DNA from: Streptomyces fructofermentans
Lineage (GTDB): Bacteria; Actinomycetota; Actinomycetes; Streptomycetales; Streptomycetaceae
Assembly: GCF_014651055.1 (NCBI RefSeq)
Contig: NZ_BMWD01000004.1
Location: forward strand, 27,994 to 91,993
Reading direction: 5' to 3'
DNA length: 64,000 nucleotides
Below, in pieces: positions 18,632 to 28,502 of this stretch (its first letter is position 1; each line of letters begins with the position of its first letter). The notes under the pieces were generated by a model. It searched no databases and was not told the DNA's origin. It saw only the letters and a program-made list of their open reading frames with translations. Made by a program: the position numbers and the translations under genes.

Positions 18632-20617
18632 TCAGACCTGCGTGCGCTCCTCGACGACCTTCGCGATCTTCGCGATGGCCTCGTCGAGCGGAATCCCGTT
18701 CTCCTGGGAGCCGTCGCGGTAGCGGAAGGAAACGGCACCGTTGGCCATGTCCTCGTCACCCGCGATGACCATGAACGGGACCTTCTGCTTCTGGGCGTTG
18801 CGGATCTTCTTCTGCATGCGGTCGGACGACGAGTCGACCTCGACCCGCAGGCCCTTCCGCTTCGCCTCGGCCGCGAACGCCTGGAGGTACTCCACGTGCG
18901 CGTCGCCGATTGGGATGCCGACCGCCTGGACGGGCGCCAGCCACGCCGGGAACGCGCCCGCGTAGTGCTCAAGGAGCACGGCGAAGAAGCGCTCGATGGA
19001 ACCGAAGAGCGCACGGTGGATCATGACCGGCCGCTGCTTGGAGCCGTCGGGGCCGGTGTACTCCAGGTCGAAGCGCTCCGGCAGGTTGAAGTCGAGCTGC
19101 ACGGTCGACATCTGCCAGGTGCGACCGATGGCGTCCTTGGTCTGGACGGAGATCTTCGGGCCGTAGAACGCGGCGCCGCCCGGGTCCGGGACCAGCGGGA
19201 GGCCCTGCTTCTCGGCCACCTGCCGCAGCGTCTCGGTGGCCTCCTCCCAGATCTCGTCCGAGCCGACGAACTTCTCCGGGTCCTTGGTGGACAGCTCCAG
19301 GTAGAAGTCGGTGAGGCCGTAGTCGCGCAGCAGGTTCAGGACGAAGGTGAGCGTCTTGTCGAGCTCGTCCGCCATCTGCTCCTTGGTGCAGTAGATGTGC
19401 GCGTCGTCCTGGGTGAAGCCCCGGGCACGGGTCAGGCCGTGCACGACGCCCGACTTCTCGTACCGGTACACGGTCCCGAACTCGAAGAGCCGCAGCGGCA
19501 GTTCACGGTACGAACGGCCGCGCGCGTCGAAGATCAGGTTGTGCATCGGGCAGTTCATGGGCTTGAGGTAGTAGTCCACGCCCTCGTCGAGCTGCATGGG
19601 CGGGTACATGCCGTCGGCGTACCAGTCCAGGTGGCCCGAGGTCTCGAAGAGCTTCCCCTTGGTCGCGTGCGGGGTGTAGACGAACTCGTACCCCTCCTCC
19701 TCGTGCCGGCGGCGCGAGTAGTCCTCCATGACCCGGCGGACGACACCGCCCTTCGGGTGGAAGACGGCGAGGCCGGAGCCGATCTGGTCCGGGATGGAGA
19801 ACAGGTCCAGCTCGTTGCCCAGCCTGCGGTGGTCGCGCTTCTCGGCCTCGGCGAGGAAGTCGAGGTGCGCCTTCAGCTCCTCCTTGGAGGGCCACGCGGT
19901 GCCGTAGATGCGCTGGAGCATCGGGTTCTTCTCGCTGCCCCGCCAGTACGCGGCGGCGTTGCGCATCAGCTTGAACGCCGGGATGTTGCGGGTGGTGGGC
20001 AGGTGGGGACCGCGGCAGAGGTCCTTCCAGCACAGCTCGCCGGTCTTGGCGTCGAGGTTGTCGTAGATGGTCAGCTCGCCGCCGCCCACCTCGACGTCCG
20101 CGCCGTCGCTCGCGTCCTGCGCGGCCACGGAGCCCTTGATGCCGATGAGCTCCAGCTTGTACGGCTCGGCCGCCAGCTCCTCGCGGGCGTCCTCGTCGGT
20201 GACGACGCGGCGCGAGAAGCGCTGCCCGCGCTTCTGGATCTCCTGCATCTTCTTCTCGACGGCCTTGAGGTCCTCGGGCGTGAAGGGCCTCTCGACGTCG
20301 AAGTCGTAGTAGAAGCCGTCCTTGACCGGCGGGCCGATGCCCAGCTTGGCCTCGGGGAAGAGCTCCTGCACGGCCTGGGCCATCACGTGCGCGGTGGAGT
20401 GCCGCAGGATGTTGAGGCCGTCCTCCGAGGAGATCTCGACGGGCTCGACGGTCTCGCCGTCCCGGACCTCGTACGCGAGGTCCTTGAGCTCGCCGGCCAC
20501 GCGGGCCGCCACGATGGTGCGCTGCCCGGCGAAGAGCTCGGCCGCCGTAGTGCCCGTCGTCACCACGCGCTCTTCCCGCTCGGAATCGCGTTGGATGACC
20601 ACACGGACGTCTGACAC
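18632..20617 (-). CDS. thrS: Threonine--tRNA ligase
   Basis: 661 residues from a GTG at 20617, with AGGAG upstream. The frame is open to 21127 but that extension is low-quality sequence. The protein has an N-terminal TGS domain (VSDVRVVIQ...), the editing domain with [12 protein letters not shown] (about residues 72-83), the class II catalytic core ([25 protein letters not shown]) and a C-terminal anticodon-binding domain ([13 protein letters not shown]). It charges tRNA-Thr. I see no T-box or Thr-rich leader upstream. A strong terminator follows. Confidence 0.97.
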   Translation of the reverse strand: MSDVRVVIQRDSEREERVVTTGTTAAELFAGQRTIVAARVAGELKDLAYEVRDGETVEPVEISSEDGLNILRHSTAHVMAQAVQELFPEAKLGIGPPVKDGFYYDFDVERPFTPEDLKAVEKKMQEIQKRGQRFSRRVVTDEDAREELAAEPYKLELIGIKGSVAAQDASDGADVEVGGGELTIYDNLDAKTGELCWKDLCRGPHLPTTRNIPAFKLMRNAAAYWRGSEKNPMLQRIYGTAWPSKEELKAHLDFLAEAEKRDHRRLGNELDLFSIPDQIGSGLAVFHPKGGVVRRVMEDYSRRRHEEEGYEFVYTPHATKGKLFETSGHLDWYADGMYPPMQLDEGVDYYLKPMNCPMHNLIFDARGRSYRELPLRLFEFGTVYRYEKSGVVHGLTRARGFTQDDAHIYCTKEQMADELDKTLTFVLNLLRDYGLTDFYLELSTKDPEKFVGSDEIWEEATETLRQVAEKQGLPLVPDPGGAAFYGPKISVQTKDAIGRTWQMSTVQLDFNLPERFDLEYTGPDGSKQRPVMIHRALFGSIERFFAVLLEHYAGAFPAWLAPVQAVGIPIGDAHVEYLQAFAAEAKRKGLRVEVDSSSDRMQKKIRNAQKQKVPFMVIAGDEDMANGAVSFRYRDGSQENGIPLDEAIAKIAKVVEERTQV

Positions 20618-21514
20618 CGGACTCTCCTGCCTGAAGGTGGGCGCGCCGCCACTCGCGTGCGCAGACCCGAATCGTACCGAGCCGGGGCCTCCGACCGCGA
20701 AACGGTTTGCCCGCCGGCCCGATCCCCCGGCCCCCGCAGGGCTCCGCGCGGCCCCGCACATCCCTCGGAGGGCCGCCAGGACCGCCCCGGAGGACCGTCG
20801 GACGCCTCCGGAGGAGTTCCGGGTCCCGCCGCGGCACCCCGTCGGCCGCTGCGGCCCCGCCTCGTCCACCCGTACGGCCGCCGCGCTCGGCCCCCGGCGA
20901 TCCGCCGTCCCCCGCCACGGCTCGGCACCCGCCCCGCTCCGGCGGACCGGGGCGGGTGCCCGGCGGGCCGCCCGGCCGTCCCGGCGGAGGCCTCTGCTCG
21001 TACGCGGCCTCGGCGCCCCCATGCGCGCCTGGGCGCTCCGGCACGGACCGCACCCGACGGCGGCCCCGGCCTCGGCACCCGCCGCCGCACATGAGAGCCG
21101 CAGGAGCCGCCAGGGCCCCTGCCGCACATGACGGCAGGTCGCCGGTCATCGGTCGCCGGTCTCCCGTCTCCGGCCCAGGGGGTCGCCGGTGACCGGGCAG
21201 GGCCTTCCCGGCCGCGCGGGGTGGTGCGACCCCGGGGCCGCACCGCCCGAGCCCTGGCCGCCACCGCCCGTCCCGCCGTGCGCGAGCACTCCCGCCGACG
21301 GCCTCCGAGGGCCCGCGGTGCGGGCCACGGCCCATGCGTACGCCCCGCCCGACGGACCGGCGAATCCGGCGCACTTCGCCGCCGGGCCGCTGAACTGCGG
21401 ATACCCGCACCTCCGTCGCCCCCTGTCCGCGTACGACGCAAACAGCCCGGGTATCACAAAAGGGGCAGGGGGCGGCGCGTCAACTGCCGAGGGTGAATGA
21501 GGAGTTGTTTGCTT
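20618..21514. other. Long divergent spacer between thrS and exonuclease gene
   Basis: 897 bases with no credible gene on either strand. Open frames are Arg/Pro/Gly/Ala-rich in every frame. The ends must hold the thrS and exonuclease promoters. A few direct words (GGTCGCCGGT near 21150 and 21180) repeat, but I see no RNA element. Confidence 0.4.
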
Positions 21515-22240
21515 ATGACGTGCTGGTACGAGGGACCCCTGGCCGCGTTCGGAACCGGGACGACGGGTGCGGACGTCGAGACCGACCGGATCGTGTCGGC
21601 CGCTGTCGTCGTCCAGGACGCCCGCGGCAGCCGGCCACGCGTGCGTCGCTGGCTGGTCGATCCGGGGGTGCCGGTGCCCGAGGGGGCGACGGCACTGCAC
21701 GGGCTGACGGACGACCATCTCCACCGCAACGGCCGCTGGCCGTCGCCCGTGATGGACGAGGTCGTCAGGGCGCTGGCCGAGCAGAGCGCGGCGGGGCGAC
21801 CGCTCGTGGTGATGAACGCCCCCTTCGATCTGACGCTCCTGGACCGGGAGTTGCGCAGGCACCGGGCGTCCGGCCTCGACCGCTGGTTCGAGAACGCGCC
21901 GCTGCGCGTGCTCGATCCGAGCGTCCTGGACAGCCACCTGGACCGCTACCGCAAGGGCCCGCGCACACTCACCGACCTGTGTGCGCACTACGGCGTGGAG
22001 CTGCGGGGAACGCACGACGCCGCGGTCGACGCACTGGCCTCCCTCGAACTCGTACGGGCCGTCGGGAGCCGTTTCGCGACCCGCATGGAGCGGCTCTCAC
22101 CGGCCGAACTGCACACCCTGCAGGCCGGCTGGCACGCGGCCCGGGCGCGCGGGCTCCAGGCCTGGTTCGCGCGCGGCGGCGCGGAGGAGTCGGGCGATCC
22201 GGCCTGGCCGATGCGCCCGGGGCTGCGGGCGGCGGCCTGA
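21515..22240 (+). CDS. DEDDh 3'-5' exonuclease homologue lacking motif I acids
   Basis: 241 residues from the ATG at 21515, with GAGGAG 10 bases upstream. The fold is that of the DnaQ-like exonuclease domain. Exo II (NAPFDLTLLD, D105) and Exo III (H167-x4-D172 in THDAAVD) are present. The Exo I motif, normally DxE in a context like FDTETTG, reads F-G-T-G-T-T-G here (G13, G15). Both metal-binding acids are therefore gone, and the protein is predicted to be catalytically weak or inactive unless this is a sequence error. The rest is well preserved. A bidirectional terminator follows. Confidence 0.85.
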   Translation: MTCWYEGPLAAFGTGTTGADVETDRIVSAAVVVQDARGSRPRVRRWLVDPGVPVPEGATALHGLTDDHLHRNGRWPSPVMDEVVRALAEQSAAGRPLVVMNAPFDLTLLDRELRRHRASGLDRWFENAPLRVLDPSVLDSHLDRYRKGPRTLTDLCAHYGVELRGTHDAAVDALASLELVRAVGSRFATRMERLSPAELHTLQAGWHAARARGLQAWFARGGAEESGDPAWPMRPGLRAAA

Positions 22241-22264
22241 GCCGCACCGCGCGGAAGCGCACAA

Positions 22265-22297
22265 AAAGGCCGGTCCGTCTGGGACGGACCGGCCTTT
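22265..22297. terminator. Bidirectional terminator between exonuclease gene and tRNA-Val
   Basis: 15-bp perfect inverted repeat (AAAGGCCGGTCCGTC and its complement) with a 3-nt loop. An A-run precedes it, so the minus-strand transcript (tRNA) ends in a U-run. It serves both converging units. Confidence 0.85.
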
Positions 22298-22302
22298 CCC
22301 GG

Positions 22303-22374
22303 TGGGCGATACTGGGTTCGAACCAGTGACCTCTTCGGTGTGAACGAAGCGCTCTCCCACTGAGCTAATCGCCC
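22303..22374 (-). tRNA. tRNA-Val (anticodon CAC)
   Basis: The 72-nt cloverleaf is complete. The acceptor stem GGGCGAT pairs with ATCGCCC, the D-loop is GCTCAGTGGGAGAGC, the anticodon stem-loop is CTTCG-TTCACAC-CGAAG, and the T-arm is ACTGG-TTCGAAC-CCAGT. The anticodon CAC reads GTG. An identical gene lies at 35143-35214. Confidence 0.96.
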
Positions 22375-22387
22375 GGGAACGCACCGA

Positions 22388-22417
22388 ACAATACAGGTCT
22401 TCGTGCGGTTCCTTCAA
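22388..22417 (-). promoter_or_regulatory. Promoter of tRNA-Val(CAC)
   Basis: On the minus strand TTGAAG (22412-22417) and TATTGT (22388-22393) are separated by 18 bp and lie 14 bases upstream of the tRNA. This is a good match to a vegetative promoter. Confidence 0.55.
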
Positions 22418-22423
22418 ACCGCT

Positions 22424-22894
22424 TCACGGCTCGCGCGCGGGGCCGCGTCGCAGTCGTCCGGCCAGCCCCCGCCGCCCCGCGCGCATCATCAGGGCGTGGT
22501 TGGCGCGGAAGGCCGGTCTGCCGGGCACGGCCAGCCGCCGCAGCAGCGGCTTGGTCACCCGTACCTCCTGGTCGTACATGGCGCGTGTCGCCGGCCCGTC
22601 GGACGTGAGGGTCCACCGGGCCCAGCCGTCCACGTCCCCGGTCATCGCGATCTCCAGGACCCCGGCCGCCGGGTCGCGGCGTGTCTCCCGTGCGGTGAGG
22701 ACCAGGTCGTAGGGCAGCACGGAGCGGATCCGCAGGAGACCGGTGCGCTCGTCGATGGGCGTCACCTCCCGCACCTGGGGCCACCATTCGGGGTAGTGCT
22801 CGGCGTCGGCGAGCGCCTCGTAGACGTCGTCGAGGGGCGCGGCGATGCTCCACAGGCTGCGGAAGCGGTAGTGCGTCCAGTCCTTGCGCGTCAT
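22424..22894 (-). CDS. SRPBCC family protein (polyketide cyclase/dehydrase-like)
   Basis: 156 residues, ATG start. The pattern WSIAAPLDDVYEALADAEHYPEWWPQV near the N-terminus and the following strands fit the START/SRPBCC fold, with a hydrophobic ligand cavity. The C-terminus (about 25 residues) is Arg/Gly-rich. Ligand and function are unknown. It is an isolated gene that ends about 30 bases upstream of the tRNA-Val promoter region. Confidence 0.85.
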   Translation of the reverse strand: MTRKDWTHYRFRSLWSIAAPLDDVYEALADAEHYPEWWPQVREVTPIDERTGLLRIRSVLPYDLVLTARETRRDPAAGVLEIAMTGDVDGWARWTLTSDGPATRAMYDQEVRVTKPLLRRLAVPGRPAFRANHALMMRAGRRGLAGRLRRGPAREP

Positions 22895-23122
22895 GCCCCG
22901 AGTCTGCCGGTCCGCGGTCCCGCCGCCCAGGACCCGGCGCGCACCCGCATGCCCGGCCCCGGACACCCCCATCGCCCCCCACCGGCCTCTCGGCTCCCAC
23001 CGGCTTCCCAGCTCCCACCGGCCTTTCGGCTCCCGCCCGTGCGGTGACCAGGTCCTGATCTGAGTAGCCGCTGAGTACGCGCGCTCATGCCGCGCGGAGT
23101 GACCGGAACCACACTCGCAGGC

Positions 23123-25588
23123 ATGACGAACATTCCACCCCCGGCCGAGGAGCTGCGCCTCCTGGACCACGAGTTGCGGCAACTGGACGCGCGCAGGTCC
23201 CAGTTGCTGGTCCGCAGGGCCTGGCTGCTCGGCGTGCTCCAGGCGGCGGCCGTGCCGGCCGCTCCCGCACCGCGCGGCCGTCGGCCGGAAGCCGGCGCCC
23301 CCGGCGTGCAGAACGTCCTGCTGGTCCTCGGCGGTGTGCTCCTGACCGTCGCGGCCGTCGCGTTCACGCTGGTCAGCTGGGGCCACCTGGGGATCACGGG
23401 GCGGGCGCTCGTGCTCGGCGCGGTCACCGCCGCCGCGCTCGCCGTGCCCGTGCCGCTGCTGGCGCGCGGCCTGCGCTCGACCGCGGAGTCCGTCGCGGGT
23501 CTGGGGCTCGCGCTCACCGCGCTGGACGCCTACGTCCTCCATGAGGTGGCCTTCCCCGAGGTGGACGGCACGGCGTACGCGGCCGCGGCGACCGCGCTGC
23601 TCGCCGTGCTGTGGGGGGCGTACGGGATCTCCTCCGGCGCCCTTCGTCTGCCCCTGCCCGCCGCGACTGCGGCGGCCCAACTGCCGCTGCTGCTCTGGGT
23701 GGCGGCCGCGGACGCGGGCGAGCACACCATCACGGCGGCGCTGCTGGTGACGGCCGCGTTCGACACCGTGGTGGCGCTCCGGGTCTCCGCGCGGTCCGTC
23801 CGTGTCGTCGCCTCCGTCGGCGCGTACGGGGCCGGAGCCCTGGGCGCCCTCGCGGCGGGCCTGCTCTCGTGGGACGCGGCAGGGCCGAGCGCCGCCGCCC
23901 GTGCGGCGGCGCTCCTCCTGCTCGCCGCGGCCGTCGCGACGGCCGCCTCGTGGGCCGGCTCCGAGCGCGGGGCGGCGCCCTGGCTCGCACTGACGGGCGG
24001 GCTGCTCACCGTGGCGGCCGCCGGCGGCGTGCTGCGCGCGGCACTGCCCGGGGCGTGGACGGTCCCGGCCTGTCTGGCGGTCGGCGTCGCGCTCCTGGCG
24101 GCGCGCTCCGAGCGGCTGCCCACTGCGGTGCGCCGAGGTCTGCGGTGGGCCTCGGGGGCCGTGCAGGCCCTGGCCGTCGTCTGGGCCCTGCCCCTGGTCA
24201 CGGTGGTGGTCCTGGGTCCCGCCGCGTGGGCGGCGCGGGTGTGGTCCGGCGCTCCCGCGGACGCCCGGGAGGCGGCGGTGGCCGCCGGCTCCTGGCCCAC
24301 GGGAACGGAGACGGGCCCGCTGGTCCTGGCGGCGGTCGCCGCCGTCCTGGTGCTGTCGTCGCGGGGCGCCCCGTACCGCGCCTGGGCTCTCGGCGGTGCC
24401 GCCGCCGCGGCCTGGACCGCGGTGCTCGCCGTGCCCGCGACGCTCGAACTCCCTTATGCGGCGGCCCTGTCGGCGGAGGGGGTCCTCGTGGCGGCGGCCC
24501 TCGCGTCCGCGGTGTACGCGTCGGTGTCCCGGGCCGGGCGCGCCCCGGAAGCCGAGCGGGCGGGCGGAGAGGGCGGGGCCTCCTCCCCCGGCGGCGGCCG
24601 CGTCCCGTTCCTCCTGGCGCTCCCGCGCGGCGCGGCCGTCCTGGCGGCGACCGCCACTGCCGTCGCCACCTCTGTCCACCTCGCCGTCCTGGCGCTGGCG
24701 GCCGAGACGCCGACGCTCGTCGTCCTCGCGGTGCTGACCGTCCTGTTCGCGACGGCCGGGGTCCTGCTCGGGGACGAGCCGCGCGCGATCACCGCCGCCG
24801 CGTCCCTCGCGTACGCGGCAGCGCTGGCCTGCGCCGCGGGAGGGTCCCTGGGACTGGCTCCGCACCACACGGCCCTGCTGGTCCTGGCGGTCCCCGTCGC
24901 GGCGGCGCTGCTGGCCGCACGGCTCGGGGACGGCACTCCGGGCCGGGCCGTCGAGGTCACGGGAGCGGCCGCCGCGCTGCCGGCCGTGGGCCTGGCGGTC
25001 CAGGACCCGCCGGTGCTCGCCCTGGTCCTCGCGCTGTGCGGTGTGATCGCCGCGGGCACGGCGGTCCGCCCGGACCGCCGGTGGGCCGGGCACGCGGCCG
25101 CTGCCCTGTTCGTCCTGGCCGCCTGGGTGCGGCTGGCGTCCTGGGAGGTCGGCGCCCCCGAGGCGTACACGCTGCCGGTGACCGTGCCCGCCCTCGTCGT
25201 CGGGTTCGTCCGCAGGAGGCGGGACGGCCGGGCCTCGTCCTGGACGGCGTACGGGCCCGGCCTCTCGGTGACGCTGGTGCCGAGCCTGCTCGCGGCCTGG
25301 GGCGACCCGCACTGGCTGCGGCCCCTGCTGCTGGGGGCGGGCGCGCTCGCCGTGACCCTCGTGGGCGTACGCCACCGGCTGCGGGCGCCGATCGTGATCG
25401 GCGGGGGCGTGCTCGTCCTGGTCGCCCTCCACGAACTGGCCCCGTACATCGCCCAGGTCGCCGGCGCCCTGCCCCGCTGGGTGCCCCCGGCGCTCGCCGG
25501 TCTGCTGCTGCTCGCGCTGGGTGCCACGTACGAACAGCGTCTGCGGGACGCCCGGCGGGTGCGGGACGTGCTCGGCAGGATGAACTGA
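23123..25588 (+). CDS. Large polytopic membrane protein, SCO7613-like family
   Basis: 821 residues from the ATG at 23123. An in-frame ATG at 23087 lacks support. The N-terminal 45 residues form a charged amphipathic helix (EELRLLDHELRQLDARR). The rest is about 20 or more membrane helices rich in Ala, Leu and Val, starting QNVLLVLGGVLLTVAAVAF. I believe this is the Streptomyces family annotated as SCO7613 C-terminal domain membrane proteins (DUF2157-like N-terminal region), from memory. No transport or catalytic motif is visible. Function unknown. Confidence 0.85.
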   Translation: MTNIPPPAEELRLLDHELRQLDARRSQLLVRRAWLLGVLQAAAVPAAPAPRGRRPEAGAPGVQNVLLVLGGVLLTVAAVAFTLVSWGHLGITGRALVLGAVTAAALAVPVPLLARGLRSTAESVAGLGLALTALDAYVLHEVAFPEVDGTAYAAAATALLAVLWGAYGISSGALRLPLPAATAAAQLPLLLWVAAADAGEHTITAALLVTAAFDTVVALRVSARSVRVVASVGAYGAGALGALAAGLLSWDAAGPSAAARAAALLLLAAAVATAASWAGSERGAAPWLALTGGLLTVAAAGGVLRAALPGAWTVPACLAVGVALLAARSERLPTAVRRGLRWASGAVQALAVVWALPLVTVVVLGPAAWAARVWSGAPADAREAAVAAGSWPTGTETGPLVLAAVAAVLVLSSRGAPYRAWALGGAAAAAWTAVLAVPATLELPYAAALSAEGVLVAAALASAVYASVSRAGRAPEAERAGGEGGASSPGGGRVPFLLALPRGAAVLAATATAVATSVHLAVLALAAETPTLVVLAVLTVLFATAGVLLGDEPRAITAAASLAYAAALACAAGGSLGLAPHHTALLVLAVPVAAALLAARLGDGTPGRAVEVTGAAAALPAVGLAVQDPPVLALVLALCGVIAAGTAVRPDRRWAGHAAAALFVLAAWVRLASWEVGAPEAYTLPVTVPALVVGFVRRRRDGRASSWTAYGPGLSVTLVPSLLAAWGDPHWLRPLLLGAGALAVTLVGVRHRLRAPIVIGGGVLVLVALHELAPYIAQVAGALPRWVPPALAGLLLLALGATYEQRLRDARRVRDVLGRMN

Positions 25589-25607
25589 CGCCCTGCCGCC
25601 CCGTGTC

Positions 25608-25634
25608 GGGGGCCGGGCCCGCCGCCCGGCCCCC
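25608..25634. terminator. Bidirectional terminator between converging genes
   Basis: Perfect 11-bp inverted repeat GGGGGCCGGGC / GCCCGGCCCCC with a 5-nt loop. It lies between the stop codons of the membrane-protein gene (plus) and the lyase gene (minus). Confidence 0.75.
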
Positions 25635-25644
25635 GCCGCGTGTC

Positions 25645-28392
25645 CTACGGCATCCTGTCTCCGACGAGCGCCAGGTTCTGGATGGCCGCCAGCCCGTACA
25701 GGGCCGTCGTGTTGGTGCTCACCCAGGACGCCTCGGTGCCGGGCACCAGGCCGGTCGGACCCTCGACCTTCCTGGTGGACCAGTCCGTCGACTCCTTGTA
25801 GTCCCAGGTGTCGGCGCTGTCGTAGAACTGCCGCCACGCCCGGGCGGCCAGGTCGTCGTCGCCCGACTGCACGGCGGCGTACGCGTCCTGGCGCGAGTGG
25901 CCCTGGAAGAGCAGCAGTGTGCCGAAATTGGACCCGTAGCGCGCTGCCTGCTCCGCCTTGGTGGCGTTGAAGTAGCGGCAGTAGTCGAGCCACGCCGCCT
26001 TGAAGGCGGGCATGTCGACCTGGTCGATGAGTTCGGCGTTCAGCTCGACCAGGCCGAACATCGCCGACAGGTGCGAGACGCCGACGACGGGCTCGTCCGC
26101 GACGGCGAACCTGCCCGTGTCCAGGTCGTACAGGGCGCTGCCCTGCACGAAGCCGTTGGGCTGGGCAGCGATGGTCTCCATCGTGGACAGGACCCTGGCC
26201 CTCGCCTTCTCCCACTTGGGCCCGCGCCGCTCCCACTCGGTGAGCCAGGCGGAGACGAGGCCGCTCCAGTCGGTGCCGAAGCCGATGGACAGGGCGTTGC
26301 GGTCGGGCTCGTAGGGCTCGGTGCGGATCTTGCGGATGGGGTCGAGCACGAGGAAGGTCTCGTCGGAGTCGACGTTGGCGTGCATGAGGTCGCCGACCCG
26401 TTCGTCCGCGGTGAGGAAGTAGTAGTAGCGCCGGTAGGTGGTGTTGGCGATGCGCTGCTGCTTGGCGCTGTCGGCGTAGTGCTGGACGCCGTGCCGGGTG
26501 CCGAGGCCGGCCCACTGGCCCAGGTGGTACACGTCGACCTCGCCCGTGTGCCGGGTCATGGCCTCGGCGAAGCGGAAGATGTCGGCGCGCCCCGATCGCA
26601 TGTACGCGAACCAGAGCCACAGGTCGGGCGACAGCTCGGAGTTGTCCCAGGCGTAGCCGCCGACGTCGTAGCACCACTGGTGACGGCTGGGATCGTAGGT
26701 GTGCATGATGTCGCCGTAGTCCCAGAAGCCGTACCAACGGCGCATCTCCACCTGGTCCTTGTAGTAGGTGAAGAGGAAGTCCAGGTGGTCCTCGATCTTC
26801 GCCTTGGCGGGGGTGGAGCGGTCCGGCTCGGAGAACAGGCCGCCGAACACCCCGGACTCCACGAGGTGCTTGGGCGGGGCCGCGAGCTGCGCCGGGGTGC
26901 GCACGGCGGCCACCTGCTCGGCCATGGCCTCGGCGCTCGGCGTCGACTCGTGCGCCCAGAAGAGGAGTTCGCTGGTGCGGGCGATGCCGTAGGGGGTCCC
27001 GAATCCGGGCTCGTAGTCCTCGTACGTGATGTTGAGGCCTTCGAGCTGTTCCGGGTACGTGTCCTGGCCCATGCCGTCGTGGTAGAAGCGCAGGTCCATG
27101 GGCTGCGCCTCCGGCGACCAGAGCCAGAGGGTGACCTCCGCCTCGTCGGTCTGCGCGTCGCGGATGTCGAGCTGGGCGGGGAACTTCTCCCAGAAGTCCC
27201 TCAGGCCGAAGGCGAATCCGCCGCTCGCGCCGCCCACGTAGCCGAAGCCGCTCGCCCGCCGGCCGCCGCCCGCGCCGATCCAGCCGTGCCCCTTCCTGGT
27301 GCGCTTGCGGACCGAGAAGCCGTCCGCGGAGAGCTGCGAGAGGGTGTAGTCGCCCCACTCGGGGATGTACTGGAGGCGGGTGGTGACCCGTTGGTCCCAC
27401 GTCGACGGGTCGGGCAGCCTCCGGCCCTCGAACTGGGCCGTGCGCACGGCCGCGCCCGGGTCGCGGCGCAGACCGGTGACGCCCTTGACCGCCTCGCGCA
27501 GCAGCCCGGTCCCCTCGCCGCCGATACGGATGTGCCGGTCGTACGAGGGGTCGCGCAGGGGCACCTTGAAGCGGACTCCGATGCCGCGGATGAAGTCGCC
27601 GCCCGCCTTCCCGGGCTCCTGGGTGCCGTCGAAGGTGACGGTGTGCACCATACGGAAGGACTCGGCACCGGCGTAGAAGTAGAGGCGGACCGAGAAGGGC
27701 AGCCAACTCCGGCCGCCCCTGCGGTGCCTGCCGTCGACGCGGACGACCGCGCGGACCGGGCCTTCCTGCTCGACCTCGGTCCCGGCGACGACGCCGTCGA
27801 ACCGCTCGTACTTCTCGGTGCCCTGGTCGCCGTCCTCGATCCCGGGCTGGCGCAGCAGCACGAGACGGCCTTCCCTCGCGATCTCGGTCGGGCCGCGCAG
27901 GACGGACCTCACGAGGGTGGAGCCGCCCCTGCCGAGCTTCACGGTGATGACACCGGTCGACACGGTGACGGTGCCGCCGCTTCTGTGGACGGTCACCTTC
28001 TTCGCTGGTGCGGCGGGCGCCCCCGCGGTGAGGGTGAGTCCTCCGCTGCCCGCCTCCGGCCCGACCGCGTGCGCGGTCCACTTCAGGGAGCCGTCGGGCC
28101 AGTAGCCGATCGGCCACGACTGGACGGGCACCTCCTTGCCGTCCGCGTCCGTGAGCGTGAACGTCCGGTCCTTCTCGTGCAGGCCCTTCGGCCAGGGCAC
28201 GCCCACGGTCGAGCCGGGCGCGGCGCCGAGTCCGCCGTCCTCCAGCCAGTCCAGGGTCACGGGGTCCGCCGCCTTCGCGGCGGCCCCCGGCGCGGCCTGC
28301 GCGTGCTTCGCGCCCAGGGCCCAGCTGAACTGGGCGGCGGCTGAGGCGACGGCGGCCGCCTTCAGGAGGGACCTGCGGGGGATGGGGGACAT
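25645..28392 (-). CDS. Tat-exported exo-rhamnogalacturonan lyase-like protein (YetA/PcRGLX, PL26-like)
   Basis: 915 residues, ATG start with GGAAAGG upstream. A twin-arginine signal (PRRSLLKAAA, RR at 6-7, likely cleavage after AQA at about 33) marks export in folded form. The mature protein has an N-terminal beta-rich region, then alternating segments rich in Trp/Tyr (RRWYGFWDYGDIMHTYD near residues 545-561) typical of an (alpha/alpha) barrel. This matches the YetA/PcRGLX three-domain family, assigned from memory of its sequence style and genomic context. Such enzymes cleave rhamnogalacturonan from chain ends. It follows the ABC transporter and YesL-like genes, the same set found around Bacillus yetA and lplABC. 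Confidence 0.78.
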   Translation of the reverse strand: MSPIPRRSLLKAAAVASAAAQFSWALGAKHAQAAPGAAAKAADPVTLDWLEDGGLGAAPGSTVGVPWPKGLHEKDRTFTLTDADGKEVPVQSWPIGYWPDGSLKWTAHAVGPEAGSGGLTLTAGAPAAPAKKVTVHRSGGTVTVSTGVITVKLGRGGSTLVRSVLRGPTEIAREGRLVLLRQPGIEDGDQGTEKYERFDGVVAGTEVEQEGPVRAVVRVDGRHRRGGRSWLPFSVRLYFYAGAESFRMVHTVTFDGTQEPGKAGGDFIRGIGVRFKVPLRDPSYDRHIRIGGEGTGLLREAVKGVTGLRRDPGAAVRTAQFEGRRLPDPSTWDQRVTTRLQYIPEWGDYTLSQLSADGFSVRKRTRKGHGWIGAGGGRRASGFGYVGGASGGFAFGLRDFWEKFPAQLDIRDAQTDEAEVTLWLWSPEAQPMDLRFYHDGMGQDTYPEQLEGLNITYEDYEPGFGTPYGIARTSELLFWAHESTPSAEAMAEQVAAVRTPAQLAAPPKHLVESGVFGGLFSEPDRSTPAKAKIEDHLDFLFTYYKDQVEMRRWYGFWDYGDIMHTYDPSRHQWCYDVGGYAWDNSELSPDLWLWFAYMRSGRADIFRFAEAMTRHTGEVDVYHLGQWAGLGTRHGVQHYADSAKQQRIANTTYRRYYYFLTADERVGDLMHANVDSDETFLVLDPIRKIRTEPYEPDRNALSIGFGTDWSGLVSAWLTEWERRGPKWEKARARVLSTMETIAAQPNGFVQGSALYDLDTGRFAVADEPVVGVSHLSAMFGLVELNAELIDQVDMPAFKAAWLDYCRYFNATKAEQAARYGSNFGTLLLFQGHSRQDAYAAVQSGDDDLAARAWRQFYDSADTWDYKESTDWSTRKVEGPTGLVPGTEASWVSTNTTALYGLAAIQNLALVGDRMP

Positions 28393-28502
28393 GGCGGTTC
28401 CTTTCCGTGCGGGGAAGTCATCGGAAGGTCATGGGCATGACAGAACACAGTCGGCACGGGGACGGCGCGGGACGCCGGACCCGGACGCGTGGAGGACGCC
28501 GG

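Noticed and set aside
20618..21514. T-box or Thr-rich leader upstream of thrS
   Set aside because: No specifier-type stem or threonine codon run was recognised by eye in the 897-base spacer.
22424..28117. A 1897-codon frame on the minus strand running from the SRPBCC gene through the large membrane gene region
   Set aside because: Only its final 156 codons match a protein family. The rest is the antisense of other genes.
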